From: Photobacterium obscurum
Lineage (GTDB): Bacteria > Pseudomonadota > Gammaproteobacteria > Enterobacterales > Vibrionaceae
Direction: 5' to 3'
Assembly: GCF_026191635.1 (NCBI RefSeq)
Contig: NZ_JAKRRW010000003.1
Location: 1-64,000, forward strand
DNA: 64,000 nt
Shown here: piece after piece, positions 1 through 9,182 of the stretch
How the letters are laid out: the number at the start of each line of letters is the position of its first letter
How positions within the stretch are numbered: the stretch's first letter is position 1
Position numbers and translations under genes: made by a program
Notes under the pieces: generated by a model
Told to the model about the DNA's origin: nothing
What the model saw: the letters and a program-made list of their open reading frames with translations, nothing else
The model's database searches: none

Positions 1-6
1 ATTAAG

Positions 7-35
7 AAGCCTCGTCGAAAGACGAGGCTTTTTTC
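7..35 (+). terminator. Rho-independent terminator of an upstream transcript
   Basis: A perfect 10-bp stem (AAGCCTCGTC / GACGAGGCTT) closed by a GAAA loop is followed by a run of T. The gene it ends lies outside the window. The GTCGAAAGAC core is the same as in the E. coli rrnB T1 terminator, so an rRNA operon upstream is possible, but that is inference. Confidence 0.85.
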
Positions 36-522
36 ATATCTGAAGATTACGTTCGCCCTCCGGTCGAATGAGTCCCGCAGGGAGGCCTGCCCTTCATGCG
101 AACCCAGCCGTTCCGTCACTTATATTAAACCCAAGACTACGCGTCCCGGCAGTAATACTTGTTTTATTTTTGCCTGTTAGTTTGGTTTGCTCTTCAGGAA
201 AATGGGTACCATCGGATTCCTAGTGACGATCCCACCCAAGTCCAACTCCTTTCGTACTTGACTTTGTTATTGAGCAGCTTTTAGAGCTATTGGAGCATAA
301 TAGCTAAAAAGCTGTACGTATTTAAAACCATTAAAAATCATTTACTTAATCTGTTTTATTTGGTCGTAATCTAACAACCATTAATAGGTACACCTTTTGG
401 GTGAGTTTGAGCTAAAAAGCTGTTCGGTTGGTCTGTGGGTTGGGCGGAAGCTCGCACCAGCTGGCTCTTCACGGTACTATTGTCGTCAATGACTTCAGTT
501 GTAACGCTAAGTAGGAAGTGTG
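36..522. other. Leader region without a gene, holding AGCT dyads
   Basis: No convincing coding sequence is seen. The region holds three short dyads of AGCT-N4/5-AGCT form (276-288, 302-313, 410-421) ahead of the SorC-type regulator. The first two also lie in the arms of a larger imperfect inverted repeat (275-290 / 300-314). They could be operators for the downstream regulator. Confidence 0.4.
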
Positions 523-1503
523 ATGACCGTAACTGCCAATGATAATACCCATGTTGATAGTGATCTTCTGACGGAGATTGCCATTGCTTACTATCAGGAT
601 GGGGCGACACAGGAAGAGATCTCAAAAAAGTTCGGGATGTCGAGGGCAAAAGTGGGGCGCTTGCTGCGCCGGGCCCGTGATGAAGGTGTGGTTGAGATCA
701 CGGTCAAATATCACCCGGTGTTCAGTGAAAAACTGGAACAGCAACTGATAGAGCGATTCAATTTAAAACGTGCGCTGATTGCATTGGATCAGCCGGATGA
801 TGAAACTCAGCGTCAACAAGTAGCAAGCTTGGTTTCAAGCTATCTCGCTTCAACTCTAACTGATGATATGGTGGTGACTGTCGGGCAAGGAAGGAACATT
901 GCATCGATAGCCAGTCACGTTGGTGTGGTACCACACCGTAAATGTCGTTTTGTCTGTGGGATCGGCGGTACTCACCGCTCGGGTAATGCGATAAATGCCG
1001 ATCATATCTGTCGTCAGCTAGCAAAAAAATACGATGGGATCAGTGAGACTTTGTATGCTCCCGCCTATGTCGAAGATATCAAAGTAAAAGAAGCCTTTAT
1101 GCAAAACGGCACGGTGAAGGAAACTTTGGACCGGGCGCGTAGGGCTGATGTTGCTTTAGTCGGTGTAGGCGATATGAACGAAAATAGCCACATGGTTAAA
1201 CTAGGCTGGTTTACCCCACAGGAAATTGTCGAAGCCCGGATCCGCAAAGGGGTGGTAGGTGATATTGCGGGTTATGATTTCTTTGACAGCCAGGGGCAAC
1301 AGGCAGACACCATGATGAGTGATCGGGTTATAGGTCTGAGTATGGAAGAGTTACGCCATATCCCGACTGTTGTGGTTACGGCAGCCGAAAATAGTAAAGC
1401 ATTAGCGCTGTTAGGAGCACTGCGCTCGGGTATTGTGGATGTACTGGCGACCAGCGTTAGTAATGCGTTGACGATACTGAATCTTGATCAACAGATGAAG
1501 TAA
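523..1503 (+). CDS. SorC/DeoR-type sugar-binding transcriptional regulator
   Basis: This is a DNA-binding regulator of the SorC family, which senses phosphorylated sugars and controls carbohydrate genes. The first 60 or so residues carry a helix-turn-helix (QEEISKKFGMSRAKVGRLL). The rest is the sugar-binding domain, with glycine-rich stretches such as VGQGRN, VCGIGG and VGVGDM. About 326 residues is normal for the family. The ORF opens at a GTG three bases earlier, but the AGGAAG ribosome site sits only one base from it, so the following ATG is the better start. No sugar operon lies downstream, so the ligand and targets are unknown. It may be autoregulated through the dyads upstream. Confidence 0.85.
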   Translation: MTVTANDNTHVDSDLLTEIAIAYYQDGATQEEISKKFGMSRAKVGRLLRRARDEGVVEITVKYHPVFSEKLEQQLIERFNLKRALIALDQPDDETQRQQVASLVSSYLASTLTDDMVVTVGQGRNIASIASHVGVVPHRKCRFVCGIGGTHRSGNAINADHICRQLAKKYDGISETLYAPAYVEDIKVKEAFMQNGTVKETLDRARRADVALVGVGDMNENSHMVKLGWFTPQEIVEARIRKGVVGDIAGYDFFDSQGQQADTMMSDRVIGLSMEELRHIPTVVVTAAENSKALALLGALRSGIVDVLATSVSNALTILNLDQQMK

Positions 1504-1526
1504 TTAATCACATTCTGTGAAAGATG

Positions 1527-1553
1527 AAGGCTGCTAATTGCAGCCTTTTTTAT
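1527..1553 (+). terminator. Terminator after the SorC-type regulator
   Basis: The stem AAGGCTGC / GCAGCCTT with a short TAATT loop is followed by six T. It makes the regulator a single-gene transcript. Confidence 0.85.
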
Positions 1554-1674
1554 ATATAAACGCCTCGGTTTTCTGTTTGGGGATAGGTTATTTGCCGTTG
1601 CCTGCTATCCACGTTAAGTACAATAGATAAATAGCACCTATGCTAAAAAGGATTTTGAAAAAAGGAGCGCGGCA

Positions 1675-2499
1675 TTGAGATTGATATTTTTTGGGGTGTT
1701 ATGGCTGGTATTGACCTCTTCTGCATTGGCAAGCCCTTGGGAGAAAGTGAAATCGCCTAGTGAGGGGAATTCAGAATCTATTGGTACGTATAATAACGGG
1801 TGCCTCGCCGGTGGTGAGGACTTACCCTTACAAGGGGATGGCTATCAGGTGATGCGTTCCCAGCGAGGTCGATATTACGGGCATCAGGATATGATTCAGT
1901 TTCTCCGTGATCTATCAAACGGTGTTCAGCAGCTTAAGCTTGGTCAACTATTGGTTGGTGATATTGCGATGCCTCGTGGTGGGCGTTTTTCCTCCGGCCA
2001 TGCCAGTCATCAAACCGGGTTAGATGCCGACATTTGGCTGAAGCTGACTGACGCACCGTTATCGGAAGAACAGCTTATCGATGTTCAGCCGTTGCCAATG
2101 GTTCACATTAAGGACTATAAAATCAATAAGGAAAATTGGGGAGATAGGCAGGCTTTGTTGGTGCAGTTAGCTGCTTCTGATGAGCGTGTTGCCCGTATTT
2201 TTGTCCATCCGGTGATTAAAGAACAGCTTTGCCAAAAGGAATGGAGAGAGCGAGGCTGGCTGAGAAAAGTTCGCCCTTGGTGGGGACATTACTATCACTT
2301 TCATGTCAGGTTGCATTGCCCTGATGGTGATAAGAACTGCAAGGCACAGAAAGCACCGCCTGCTGGTGATGGCTGTGGAGCAGAATTGGCATCATGGAAG
2401 CCAAAGCCGGTCAAAAATAAATCGGACAAAAAGAAAGTGGCTAAAACCAAAAGGAAAATCCCTAAGCCGCCTGAACAGTGCCTGGCATTGCTAAGGTAA
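1675..2499 (+). CDS. mepA: Penicillin-insensitive murein endopeptidase MepA
   Basis: MepA is a periplasmic LAS-type zinc peptidase (family M74) that cuts D-Ala-mDAP cross-links in peptidoglycan. A signal peptide covers about residues 1-19 (cut after ALA). The zinc ligands are readable as His112 and Asp119 in SHQTGLDAD and His210 in YYHFHVRLHCP, matching E. coli His113, Asp120 and His211. The 274-residue length fits the family. The C-terminal tail is unusually rich in Lys and Pro. The start is a TTG, supported by AAAGGAGCG about five bases upstream; no ATG gives the signal peptide. It is expressed alone between two terminators. Confidence 0.93.
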   Translation: MRLIFFGVLWLVLTSSALASPWEKVKSPSEGNSESIGTYNNGCLAGGEDLPLQGDGYQVMRSQRGRYYGHQDMIQFLRDLSNGVQQLKLGQLLVGDIAMPRGGRFSSGHASHQTGLDADIWLKLTDAPLSEEQLIDVQPLPMVHIKDYKINKENWGDRQALLVQLAASDERVARIFVHPVIKEQLCQKEWRERGWLRKVRPWWGHYYHFHVRLHCPDGDKNCKAQKAPPAGDGCGAELASWKPKPVKNKSDKKKVAKTKRKIPKPPEQCLALLR

Positions 2500-2514
2500 T
2501 CTTATCGTCCTAAT

Positions 2515-2539
2515 AAAAAAGCGCCTTTCGGCGCTTTTT
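2515..2539. terminator. Bidirectional terminator between mepA and yfhL
   Basis: The stem AAAAAAGCGCC / GGCGCTTTTT with a TTTC loop has A and T tracts on both sides, so it can stop the two convergent transcripts. Confidence 0.88.
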
Positions 2540-2555
2540 CAATTTGGAGCGATTA

Positions 2556-2810
2556 TCACGCAAGACCTTGTAGGGTTACAAACTTTTCAAGCAGTTCGTC
2601 ATCAGTCTCGACATGGTCCGGATCGGTAATAATACAGTTGGTAATAGGACAAACTGACTGACAGGTTGGTTTGTCATAGTGTCCTTTACACTCTGTGCAT
2701 TTATCCGGGTTGATCTCGTAGATCTCTGCGCCCATAGTGATCGCTTCATTTGGACATTCCGGATCACACATGTCACAGTTGATGCACTTACTAGTTATGA
2801 GTAATGCCAT
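2556..2810 (-). CDS. yfhL: YfhL-type ferredoxin with two 4Fe-4S motifs
   Basis: This 84-residue ferredoxin carries two cysteine clusters: CINCDMCDPECP near the N-terminus and CTECKGHYDKPTCQSVCP in the middle. The second has the long insertion typical of YfhL/Alvin-type ferredoxins. It should be a cytoplasmic low-potential electron carrier. It starts five bases after the stop of trhP on the same strand, so the two are almost certainly co-transcribed. That pairing suggests the ferredoxin serves the TrhP tRNA hydroxylation reaction; this is inference from position. Confidence 0.93.
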   Translation of the reverse strand: MALLITSKCINCDMCDPECPNEAITMGAEIYEINPDKCTECKGHYDKPTCQSVCPITNCIITDPDHVETDDELLEKFVTLQGLA

Positions 2811-2815
2811 GGCGA

Positions 2816-4210
2816 TTACTTGCTGTCTTTCGGTGCGTGTGGGTTACGAGTATCTTCACCAGCATTTAGGTTACGCATTAGCAGGCCATATTCCAGATTC
2901 ATATCTTGAGGAACCGGGATAAATACGAAGTGACCGTTGCCTTTGGCATCATCGATAACTTCAGACTTGCGGTTTTCCATCATCTCAAGGTTGAAGATCA
3001 CGTTGCCTTGCGGTGTCATCATTTCTAGGCTGTCACCCACAACGAACTTGTTCTTCACTTCAACTTCAGCCAGATCGCCACGGCGTTTGCCTGTGAACTC
3101 ACCAACAAACTGCTGTGAGTCAGAGATCGAATAACCGTAGTCATAATTCTGGTAAGTATCGTGGGTGTGACGGCGGAGGAAACCTTCGGTGTAACCACGG
3201 TGCGCCAGACTTTCAAGCGTACCCATCAGGCTTTCATCAAATGGTTTGCCGGCTACTGCGTCATCAATGGCTTTGCGGTAAACTTGCGCTGTACGGGCAC
3301 AGTAGTAGAAAGACTTAGTACGGCCTTCGATTTTCAGTGAGTGCACACCCATTTTCGTCAGACGCTCAACGTGCTGGATAGCGCGCAAGTCTTTTGAGTT
3401 CATGATGTATGTGCCGTGCTCATCTTCAAATGCCGCCATTTTCTCTTCAGGGCGGTGCGCTTCGCTTAGCAGCACGACTTCGTCAGTTGGCTTGCCTAGA
3501 CCGAGTGTATTGTCTGGGCGCTCTTCTGCTTCTTGCATTTGTACGGCTGCAGCGTCTTGAACTTCAACAATCTGACCAGCGTCGTTTTCCGTCGCTTTTT
3601 CAGTTTTGTATTCCCAGCGACATGCATTGGTGCAAGTACCCTGGTTCGGGTCACGCTTGTTGATGTAGCCAGAAAGCAGGCAGCGGCCAGAGTATGCCAT
3701 GCACAGTGCGCCGTGGACGAAAATTTCCAACTCAGTGTTAGGGCACTTTTCACGGATTTCTTCGATTTCTTCCAGTGACAGTTCGCGCGATAGGATCACA
3801 CGCTCAACGCCCTGGGTTTCCCAGAATTTCACGGTCGCCCAGTTAACAGCGTTCGCCTGTACCGACAGGTGAATTGGCATTTCCGGGAAGTTCTCGCGAA
3901 CCAGCATGATCAGGCCCGGGTCAGACATGATCAGGGCGTCAGGGGCCATTTCTACGATTGGCTGAAGATCGCGAATAAAGGTTTTAAGTTTAGAGTTATG
4001 CGGCTGAATGTTACACACCACGTAAAGCTTCTTGCCTTGGGCATGTGCCTCGTCGATACCGATTTTTAGGTTTTCGTGGTTGAACTCGTTATTACGAACA
4101 CGAAGGCTGTAACGTGGCTGACCAGCGTAGACAGCATCTGCACCGTATGCGAATGCATAACGCATGTTTTTCAGGCTGCCAGCAGGGGATAACAATTCAG
4201 GTTTAAACAT
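2816..4210 (-). CDS. trhP: Prephenate-dependent tRNA uridine(34) hydroxylase TrhP (YegQ), peptidase U32 family
   Basis: The protein belongs to the U32 family once labelled collagenase-like peptidase. In E. coli the orthologue YegQ/TrhP is needed for 5-hydroxyuridine at tRNA position 34, using prephenate. The N-terminus (ELLSPAGSLKNMRYAFAYGA) and the segment HGALCMAYSGRCLLSGYI with its cysteines, followed by GTCTNACRWEY, are typical. The 464-residue length fits YegQ rather than the shorter U32 paralogues. An acidic stretch around residues 210-265 is probably a surface insertion. It leads an operon with the yfhL ferredoxin. The gene is divergent from a chemoreceptor gene across about 320 bases. 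Confidence 0.9.
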   Translation of the reverse strand: MFKPELLSPAGSLKNMRYAFAYGADAVYAGQPRYSLRVRNNEFNHENLKIGIDEAHAQGKKLYVVCNIQPHNSKLKTFIRDLQPIVEMAPDALIMSDPGLIMLVRENFPEMPIHLSVQANAVNWATVKFWETQGVERVILSRELSLEEIEEIREKCPNTELEIFVHGALCMAYSGRCLLSGYINKRDPNQGTCTNACRWEYKTEKATENDAGQIVEVQDAAAVQMQEAEERPDNTLGLGKPTDEVVLLSEAHRPEEKMAAFEDEHGTYIMNSKDLRAIQHVERLTKMGVHSLKIEGRTKSFYYCARTAQVYRKAIDDAVAGKPFDESLMGTLESLAHRGYTEGFLRRHTHDTYQNYDYGYSISDSQQFVGEFTGKRRGDLAEVEVKNKFVVGDSLEMMTPQGNVIFNLEMMENRKSEVIDDAKGNGHFVFIPVPQDMNLEYGLLMRNLNAGEDTRNPHAPKDSK

Positions 4211-4534
4211 AGCTCTTATAATCCAGTGTCTGATTCCAAATCAGGCCGTATCGCAGAGGGATACGGATGTGAGGCGGGATTTTACTGTGATCGTTGCCAC
4301 AAAGCCAATTTTCTCGAAAAAAAGTGTTTGGCCTCGGTCTTACTGACTGTCTGTTGTGGTTTTAATAGATTTAAAAGCGGTTCTCGACAAGAGGGTGAGT
4401 AATAATACACCGTTTAACCAGATACTGTACGTTTATCTAACGAGTGTTTGATTGTCGTCTGTTATTATGCCTCCAGTTATTATTTATATTATCAATAGCC
4501 ATAGAGCTATGTTTATATGACGTTGAGGTACCAC
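4211..4534. other. Divergent intergenic region, trhP / chemoreceptor
   Basis: About 320 bases hold the promoters of two divergent genes. I see no conserved RNA and no gene, and I cannot place either promoter with confidence. Confidence 0.5.
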
Positions 4535-6709
4535 ATGCAATCCACTCATTCTGCCAGTGCTATGGGGCGTCGCTCTGTACGCTGGAAGTTTCTTCTAGCC
4601 GCGGGCGGGAGCCTGGTTGCCACCGTTGTTGCGCTTGTTTTTTCATTTCTCTATGCAACACAGCAGACACAGGACTTGGTATACCAGAAGACCGAAGAAA
4701 ACCTCACGCTATCGGCTGAGCAGTACATTGAAGAGTTGGCGAACGAGCAGTCATTGATGATCCAGCGCTTTTTCAACCGCTCTTTTGACCGCGCTGAAAT
4801 GCTAAGTCGTACGCTTGTATTTATGAAACAGAATGCGGCAGATCACCAGCTAACCAGTGAGTCGCTGCGTCGTTCTATGAACCAGCTTATCGAGCAAACG
4901 GTCAGTGATAACGAGCAGATGCTTGGGATTTATGTTGTTTTCGAGCCCAACAATCTTGATGGTGAGGATGCGAAGTTCATTGGTGCCGAAGAGCTTGCCG
5001 CCAACAGTATCGGTCGCTTTGCCCCATACTGGGCTCGTAATTCTGATGGCAGTGTCGAGCTGGAAGTGTTGCTGGAAGAAGATTTGCATGATACTGAGCT
5101 CGATGACAATCAGCTGCCGAACAATGAATGGTATGCCTGTTCAATGCGCACCCAGCGGGCCTGTGTGCTGAATCCCTATCTTGATACCGTCGATGGGGAA
5201 GAGATGCTGATGACATCACTGACGCTTCCTTTAATAGAGAATGGTCAGGTTATTGGTATGCTCGGTATTGATTTTAGCCTTGCCGGCATTCAGACCATGG
5301 TTAGTCAGGCCGATCATCGGATCTTTAATGGTAGTGGTGAGGTTATGTTGCTGAGCCATCAGGGTTTCATTGTTGGTTATGATGCCCGGCCAGAACTTAT
5401 CGGTCAGCACTTTAGTCAGGGGGGAGCCTTCGCAAAGGCTAACTTAACAGACTGGCTGACAAAACCTGTAGAAGCGGTTAGTTGGCTGAATAAGGGTGAA
5501 ACGCTGCAAGCTCGAGTGCCTGTGAAGTTATCGGGCAATGAACAGCCGTGGGGACTGGTGTTTGAATTGCCCCGCTCAGATGTGATGGCTAGGGCATTGT
5601 CGCTTGAGCAGACATTGAGTGCAGCTAATGCAGCAAATGCAACCAAGATTCTATTGATCGGTGTTGCAATTACCGTCTTGGCTTTGGGATTGCTCTGGGT
5701 TTTGGCGGTTCGCCTAGTGGCACCTATTCGTCTGGTTGCCGAGCGACTGCAAGATATTGCCAGCGGTGAGGGGGATCTGACACGGCGATTAGCGGTAAAC
5801 AGTGACGATGAGCTGGGTGCTCTCGCCCATGGGTTTAATCAGTTTGTTGATAAACTTCAGGGGACTGTATGTAATATTTCCACTTCGGTAGAAGAGGCAA
5901 AAGCGAGCGCCGAACAGGCATCTCGAATTTCTCATCGCACCAGCGAAGGGATGCAGCAGCAGTTTACTGAAGTGGAACTTGTCACGAGTGCCTCTGCTGA
6001 GCTGGCCTCAACAGCACAAGAAGTAGCCAATAATGCCAGCCAGGCAGTTAGTTCTGCCAAAGATGCCAATACCGCCGCTGAGCAAGGCAAGTTGGTGATT
6101 GCATCAACCACTGAGGCGATGTCTTCGCTGGTCGAAGAAGTCAGTGCCACTGTGCCGGTCGCCGGTCGCCTGGCGCAAAACAGTGACAATATAGATTCGA
6201 TTTTAGAGGTGATTGAAGCGATTGCTGAGCAGACCAATCTACTGGCGCTGAATGCGGCCATTGAGGCTGCTCGCGCTGGAGAACAAGGACGTGGTTTTGC
6301 TGTGGTCGCTGATGAAGTCCGCAGTCTGGCGAGTAGAACACAAGACTCCATCAGTCAGATCCGCCAGGTTATTGACCAGTTAAAATCGGGCACTAGTGAG
6401 GTGGTTGTTGCGATTGAAAAAGGAAACGACAAAGCGCAGACGACGGCGAGCCAGGTGAGCCAGACCGTGGCGGTACTTGAGCAAATCATTGCCCATATTT
6501 CCAGTATTGATGAAATTAGCAATCATATTGCTGACGCGGCGACAGAGCAGCGTAGTGTGGCTGAAGACCTAAGCCGTAACGTCACTAATATCAGAGATGT
6601 GAGTCAGTCGGTAAGTGTTGAAGCCGAGCTTTCGGCGAAAGTGGGTGAGGAGCTAGAAGCTTTGATGCTTGAGCAGCAGAGATTGGTACAGCAGTTCAAA
6701 GTAGACTAA
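4535..6709 (+). CDS. Methyl-accepting chemotaxis protein with periplasmic dCache-like sensor
   Basis: This inner-membrane chemoreceptor signals to CheA/CheW. A first membrane helix (about residues 19-42) is followed by a periplasmic sensor of some 330 residues with a double-Cache look (FAPYWARNSDG, GMLGIDFSLAGIQ). Then come a second helix near 373-395, a HAMP segment (RLVAPIRLVAERLQDI) and the signalling hairpin (EQTNLLALNAAIEAARAGEQ). There is no C-terminal NWETF-like pentapeptide, so it probably has no direct CheR tether. The ORF opens 18 bases upstream, but GAGG six bases before this ATG marks the better start. The ligand is unknown. It is an orphan receptor with no che gene nearby. Confidence 0.93.
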   Translation: MQSTHSASAMGRRSVRWKFLLAAGGSLVATVVALVFSFLYATQQTQDLVYQKTEENLTLSAEQYIEELANEQSLMIQRFFNRSFDRAEMLSRTLVFMKQNAADHQLTSESLRRSMNQLIEQTVSDNEQMLGIYVVFEPNNLDGEDAKFIGAEELAANSIGRFAPYWARNSDGSVELEVLLEEDLHDTELDDNQLPNNEWYACSMRTQRACVLNPYLDTVDGEEMLMTSLTLPLIENGQVIGMLGIDFSLAGIQTMVSQADHRIFNGSGEVMLLSHQGFIVGYDARPELIGQHFSQGGAFAKANLTDWLTKPVEAVSWLNKGETLQARVPVKLSGNEQPWGLVFELPRSDVMARALSLEQTLSAANAANATKILLIGVAITVLALGLLWVLAVRLVAPIRLVAERLQDIASGEGDLTRRLAVNSDDELGALAHGFNQFVDKLQGTVCNISTSVEEAKASAEQASRISHRTSEGMQQQFTEVELVTSASAELASTAQEVANNASQAVSSAKDANTAAEQGKLVIASTTEAMSSLVEEVSATVPVAGRLAQNSDNIDSILEVIEAIAEQTNLLALNAAIEAARAGEQGRGFAVVADEVRSLASRTQDSISQIRQVIDQLKSGTSEVVVAIEKGNDKAQTTASQVSQTVAVLEQIIAHISSIDEISNHIADAATEQRSVAEDLSRNVTNIRDVSQSVSVEAELSAKVGEELEALMLEQQRLVQQFKVD

Positions 6710-6734
6710 CCTGAGCCACAATCTTGGTTAGATT

Positions 6735-6771
6735 AATCCCCTAGAATACCACCAAGGTATTCTAGGGGATT
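6735..6771. repeat. Perfect 16-bp inverted repeat between convergent genes
   Basis: The arms AATCCCCTAGAATACC and GGTATTCTAGGGGATT are exact complements around a five-base ACCAA loop. It lies between the chemoreceptor gene and rdgC, which converge. No T tract follows on either side, so it is either an atypical bidirectional terminator or another hairpin element. Confidence 0.75.
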
Positions 6772-6855
6772 TGAAGTATTTCGAAAGTTGCCAGTAAGTT
6801 ATCTAAAGGGCTTGCCCGGTGCTGCTTACTTCGCTTACTTTCGTGAGGCGAACGC

Positions 6856-7767
6856 TTACTCTTTTGCTTCCAAACCGCCTAGCACCTCGAACAGGTTAGG
6901 TAGGAAGGCAGAAAATTCACCACACATCAGTGACAGATCGGCATCGATACGCTGGGCGATATCTTCGCGGTCGATATCTTCGTTCTGATCTTTGATCTCA
7001 TCTGAGAACTTCAGGCGCTTGAGTGACAGATCGTCACCAAGAACAAAGTCGATGCGATCCTGCCAGTTGATAGCTAGCTTGGTAACCAGTTTATCGGCTT
7101 CGATATGAGCCAGGATTTCGTCACAGCTTAGGTCCTGCTGCTTACAACGGATCACGCCGCCATCTTCCAGAATCGCTTTCAGTTCAGCTTCTTCACCGAC
7201 AGTAAAGCCGTTTGGCGAAGTGTTTGAACGCACCCACTCAGTCATCGTTAGCTCGGCTGGCTTTTCTGGTGTTACAGGAACTACCGGTAGGCTACCAATT
7301 GATTTACGCAGCAGTGCCAGCAGATCTTCGGCTTTTTTGAAGCTTCCTGCATCGACAACCACAAAGCCTTGTTTCGGCATGATCAGCGCGTAAGTCTGTT
7401 GGTGGCGGCTAAATGCACGAGGTAGAAGATCCATCACGATTTCATCTTTGATGGTGTCTTTTTCGCTTTTCTTCAGTTTGCGCCCTTGCTCAAGCTCCTG
7501 CGCTTCTACTTTGGTTGTCAGTGACTCTTTGATCACGGAAGCCGGTAGCATCTTTTCTTCTTTGCGGGCACAGATAAGAATGTTGTCACCAATAACATGG
7601 GTGAACATATCACCGTGTTTGCCTAGCGCATGAACCCAACCAAATTTTTGGATATCTTGGCTACCACATGGGGTAAAGCGGAACTCTTCCAATTGTTTCT
7701 CAAGTTGATCCGGGTTGAGGTCAATCTCACGGCTAAAGCGATAGGTCAGTACGTTTTTAAACCACAT
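6856..7767 (-). CDS. rdgC: Recombination-associated protein RdgC
   Basis: RdgC is a nucleoid-associated protein that binds double-stranded DNA as a ring-shaped dimer and restrains RecA filament formation. The start [14 protein letters not shown] and the overall sequence match the family. Starting at the second of two adjacent ATG codons gives 303 residues, exactly the E. coli length; the ORF itself runs 19 codons further upstream but that extension is not family-like. It is divergent from sbcD, another DNA-maintenance gene, as in related genomes. Confidence 0.93.
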   Translation of the reverse strand: MWFKNVLTYRFSREIDLNPDQLEKQLEEFRFTPCGSQDIQKFGWVHALGKHGDMFTHVIGDNILICARKEEKMLPASVIKESLTTKVEAQELEQGRKLKKSEKDTIKDEIVMDLLPRAFSRHQQTYALIMPKQGFVVVDAGSFKKAEDLLALLRKSIGSLPVVPVTPEKPAELTMTEWVRSNTSPNGFTVGEEAELKAILEDGGVIRCKQQDLSCDEILAHIEADKLVTKLAINWQDRIDFVLGDDLSLKRLKFSDEIKDQNEDIDREDIAQRIDADLSLMCGEFSAFLPNLFEVLGGLEAKE

Positions 7768-7922
7768 CATGGCAGTTACAAATCCTAGGTTGTGCATTTG
7801 GCTGTCAATCTTATTGCATTGCACCGATTTTGTCGCAATTTTTCTGTTAGGGATCGGGTGGGCTTATCGGCATTGTGAGGTACAATCGAGCCAGTTTTCC
7901 TGACTGGCATATACATACCGCA

Positions 7923-9182
7923 ATGAAGATCCTTCATACCTCCGATTGGCATCTTGGCCATCAGTTACATGGCTATAACCGTGACTACGAACACCAGGCA
8001 TTTCTGGATTGGCTGGCAGATACACTGGAACACCAGCAGGTCGATGCCTTGCTGGTTGCCGGTGATATTTTCGATACTGCCAACCCGCCAGCCAGTGCTT
8101 GGCGGATGCTGTATCGTTTTATGGCACGCCTAGCCAAGACGATGCCTCAGCTGGATGTGGTAATGATCGGTGGTAACCATGACTCACCAAGCAAGCTCGA
8201 TGCCCCTCATGAGCTGCTAAAAGCGTTCGATTTGCATATGGTCGGGGGAATTCATCGCGACCAAGACGGCCAATTGGATCATCAACGTATGCTAGTGCCA
8301 TTAACTGACCGCTCAGGCGAGCAGAAAGCCTGGGTACTGGCGGTACCTTTTTTGCGTAGTGCCGACTTGCGTACCGAGGATCTTAATGAAGAAGATGACC
8401 GCCTGATCAAAGGCGTCGAAACTCTGTATGCCGAAATGACCCAAGTCGCCCGCGAGCAGAAGAGTGCCGATCAGGCATTAATTGGCATGGGTCATGCCTT
8501 TATGGCCTCTGGCAAGCTGTCTGAAATGTCGGAGCGTCGGGTACTGGGAGGTAACCAGCATGCGCTGCCGGCCTCGATTTTTGCCGAGGATATTAGCTAT
8601 GTTGCTCTGGGGCACCTGCATTTACCGCAAATTGTCGCGAAGCAAGAGCATATCCGCTATAGCGGCTCTCCGCTGCCGCTGTCGATGTCTGAGCGAAGAT
8701 ATAAACACCAAATTGTGCTGGTTGAGCTGGACGGCGAGCAAATAACTGAGATTGAGCCGGTATTTATTCCTCGGGTGGTAGATATGTTGAAGGTTCCAGC
8801 TTCGCCGGCACCGCTGGAGCAGGTATTGGAAGAGCTTGCGGCCTTGGAGGCCGAAGATGTTCCTCGCGAGCAGCAGCCATTTCTAGAGGTACATGTGCTG
8901 CTTGATAAGCCGCAGGCGCTATTGCGAGAAAAGGTATTGCAGGCGCTGGAGGGTAAAGCGGTACGACTGGCTAAAATCACCCCTCACTATCAGCAGCAGG
9001 AGCAGCAAGACTCTTTGGGGCACCGCCGACTGTCAGAGGTTTCTCCCCAGCAGGTGTTTGCCCTGAGCTGGGCTAAAAAATATGACGGTGAACCGGACGA
9101 GGTAATGGCGGCAGCGTTCGAAAGCCTGCTGTGCCAGCTTGAAGATAGCGAAGTCTTAAGTAGTGAGAAAAAAGAACGATGA
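7923..9182 (+). CDS. sbcD: Exonuclease subunit SbcD
   Basis: SbcD is the Mre11-type nuclease of the SbcCD complex, which cuts DNA hairpins and double-strand ends in the cytoplasm. The metallophosphatase motifs are visible: ILHTSDWHLGH at the start, VAGDIFD, GGNHDS and later GHLHLPQ. The ATG chosen puts the HTSDWHLG motif at residues 5-12 as usual and gives 419 residues; the reading frame has a spurious 16-codon extension upstream. Its TGA stop overlaps the ATG of sbcC by four bases (ATGA), which indicates translational coupling. Confidence 0.95.
   Translation: MKILHTSDWHLGHQLHGYNRDYEHQAFLDWLADTLEHQQVDALLVAGDIFDTANPPASAWRMLYRFMARLAKTMPQLDVVMIGGNHDSPSKLDAPHELLKAFDLHMVGGIHRDQDGQLDHQRMLVPLTDRSGEQKAWVLAVPFLRSADLRTEDLNEEDDRLIKGVETLYAEMTQVAREQKSADQALIGMGHAFMASGKLSEMSERRVLGGNQHALPASIFAEDISYVALGHLHLPQIVAKQEHIRYSGSPLPLSMSERRYKHQIVLVELDGEQITEIEPVFIPRVVDMLKVPASPAPLEQVLEELAALEAEDVPREQQPFLEVHVLLDKPQALLREKVLQALEGKAVRLAKITPHYQQQEQQDSLGHRRLSEVSPQQVFALSWAKKYDGEPDEVMAAAFESLLCQLEDSEVLSSEKKER

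Noticed and set aside
371..649. 92-codon minus-strand frame over the SorC leader and start
   Set aside because: It overlaps a well-supported gene, has low-complexity Ser/Gln content, and matches no family I know.
5932..6351. 139-codon minus-strand frame rich in Ala and Ser
   Set aside because: It is antisense to the chemoreceptor signalling domain.
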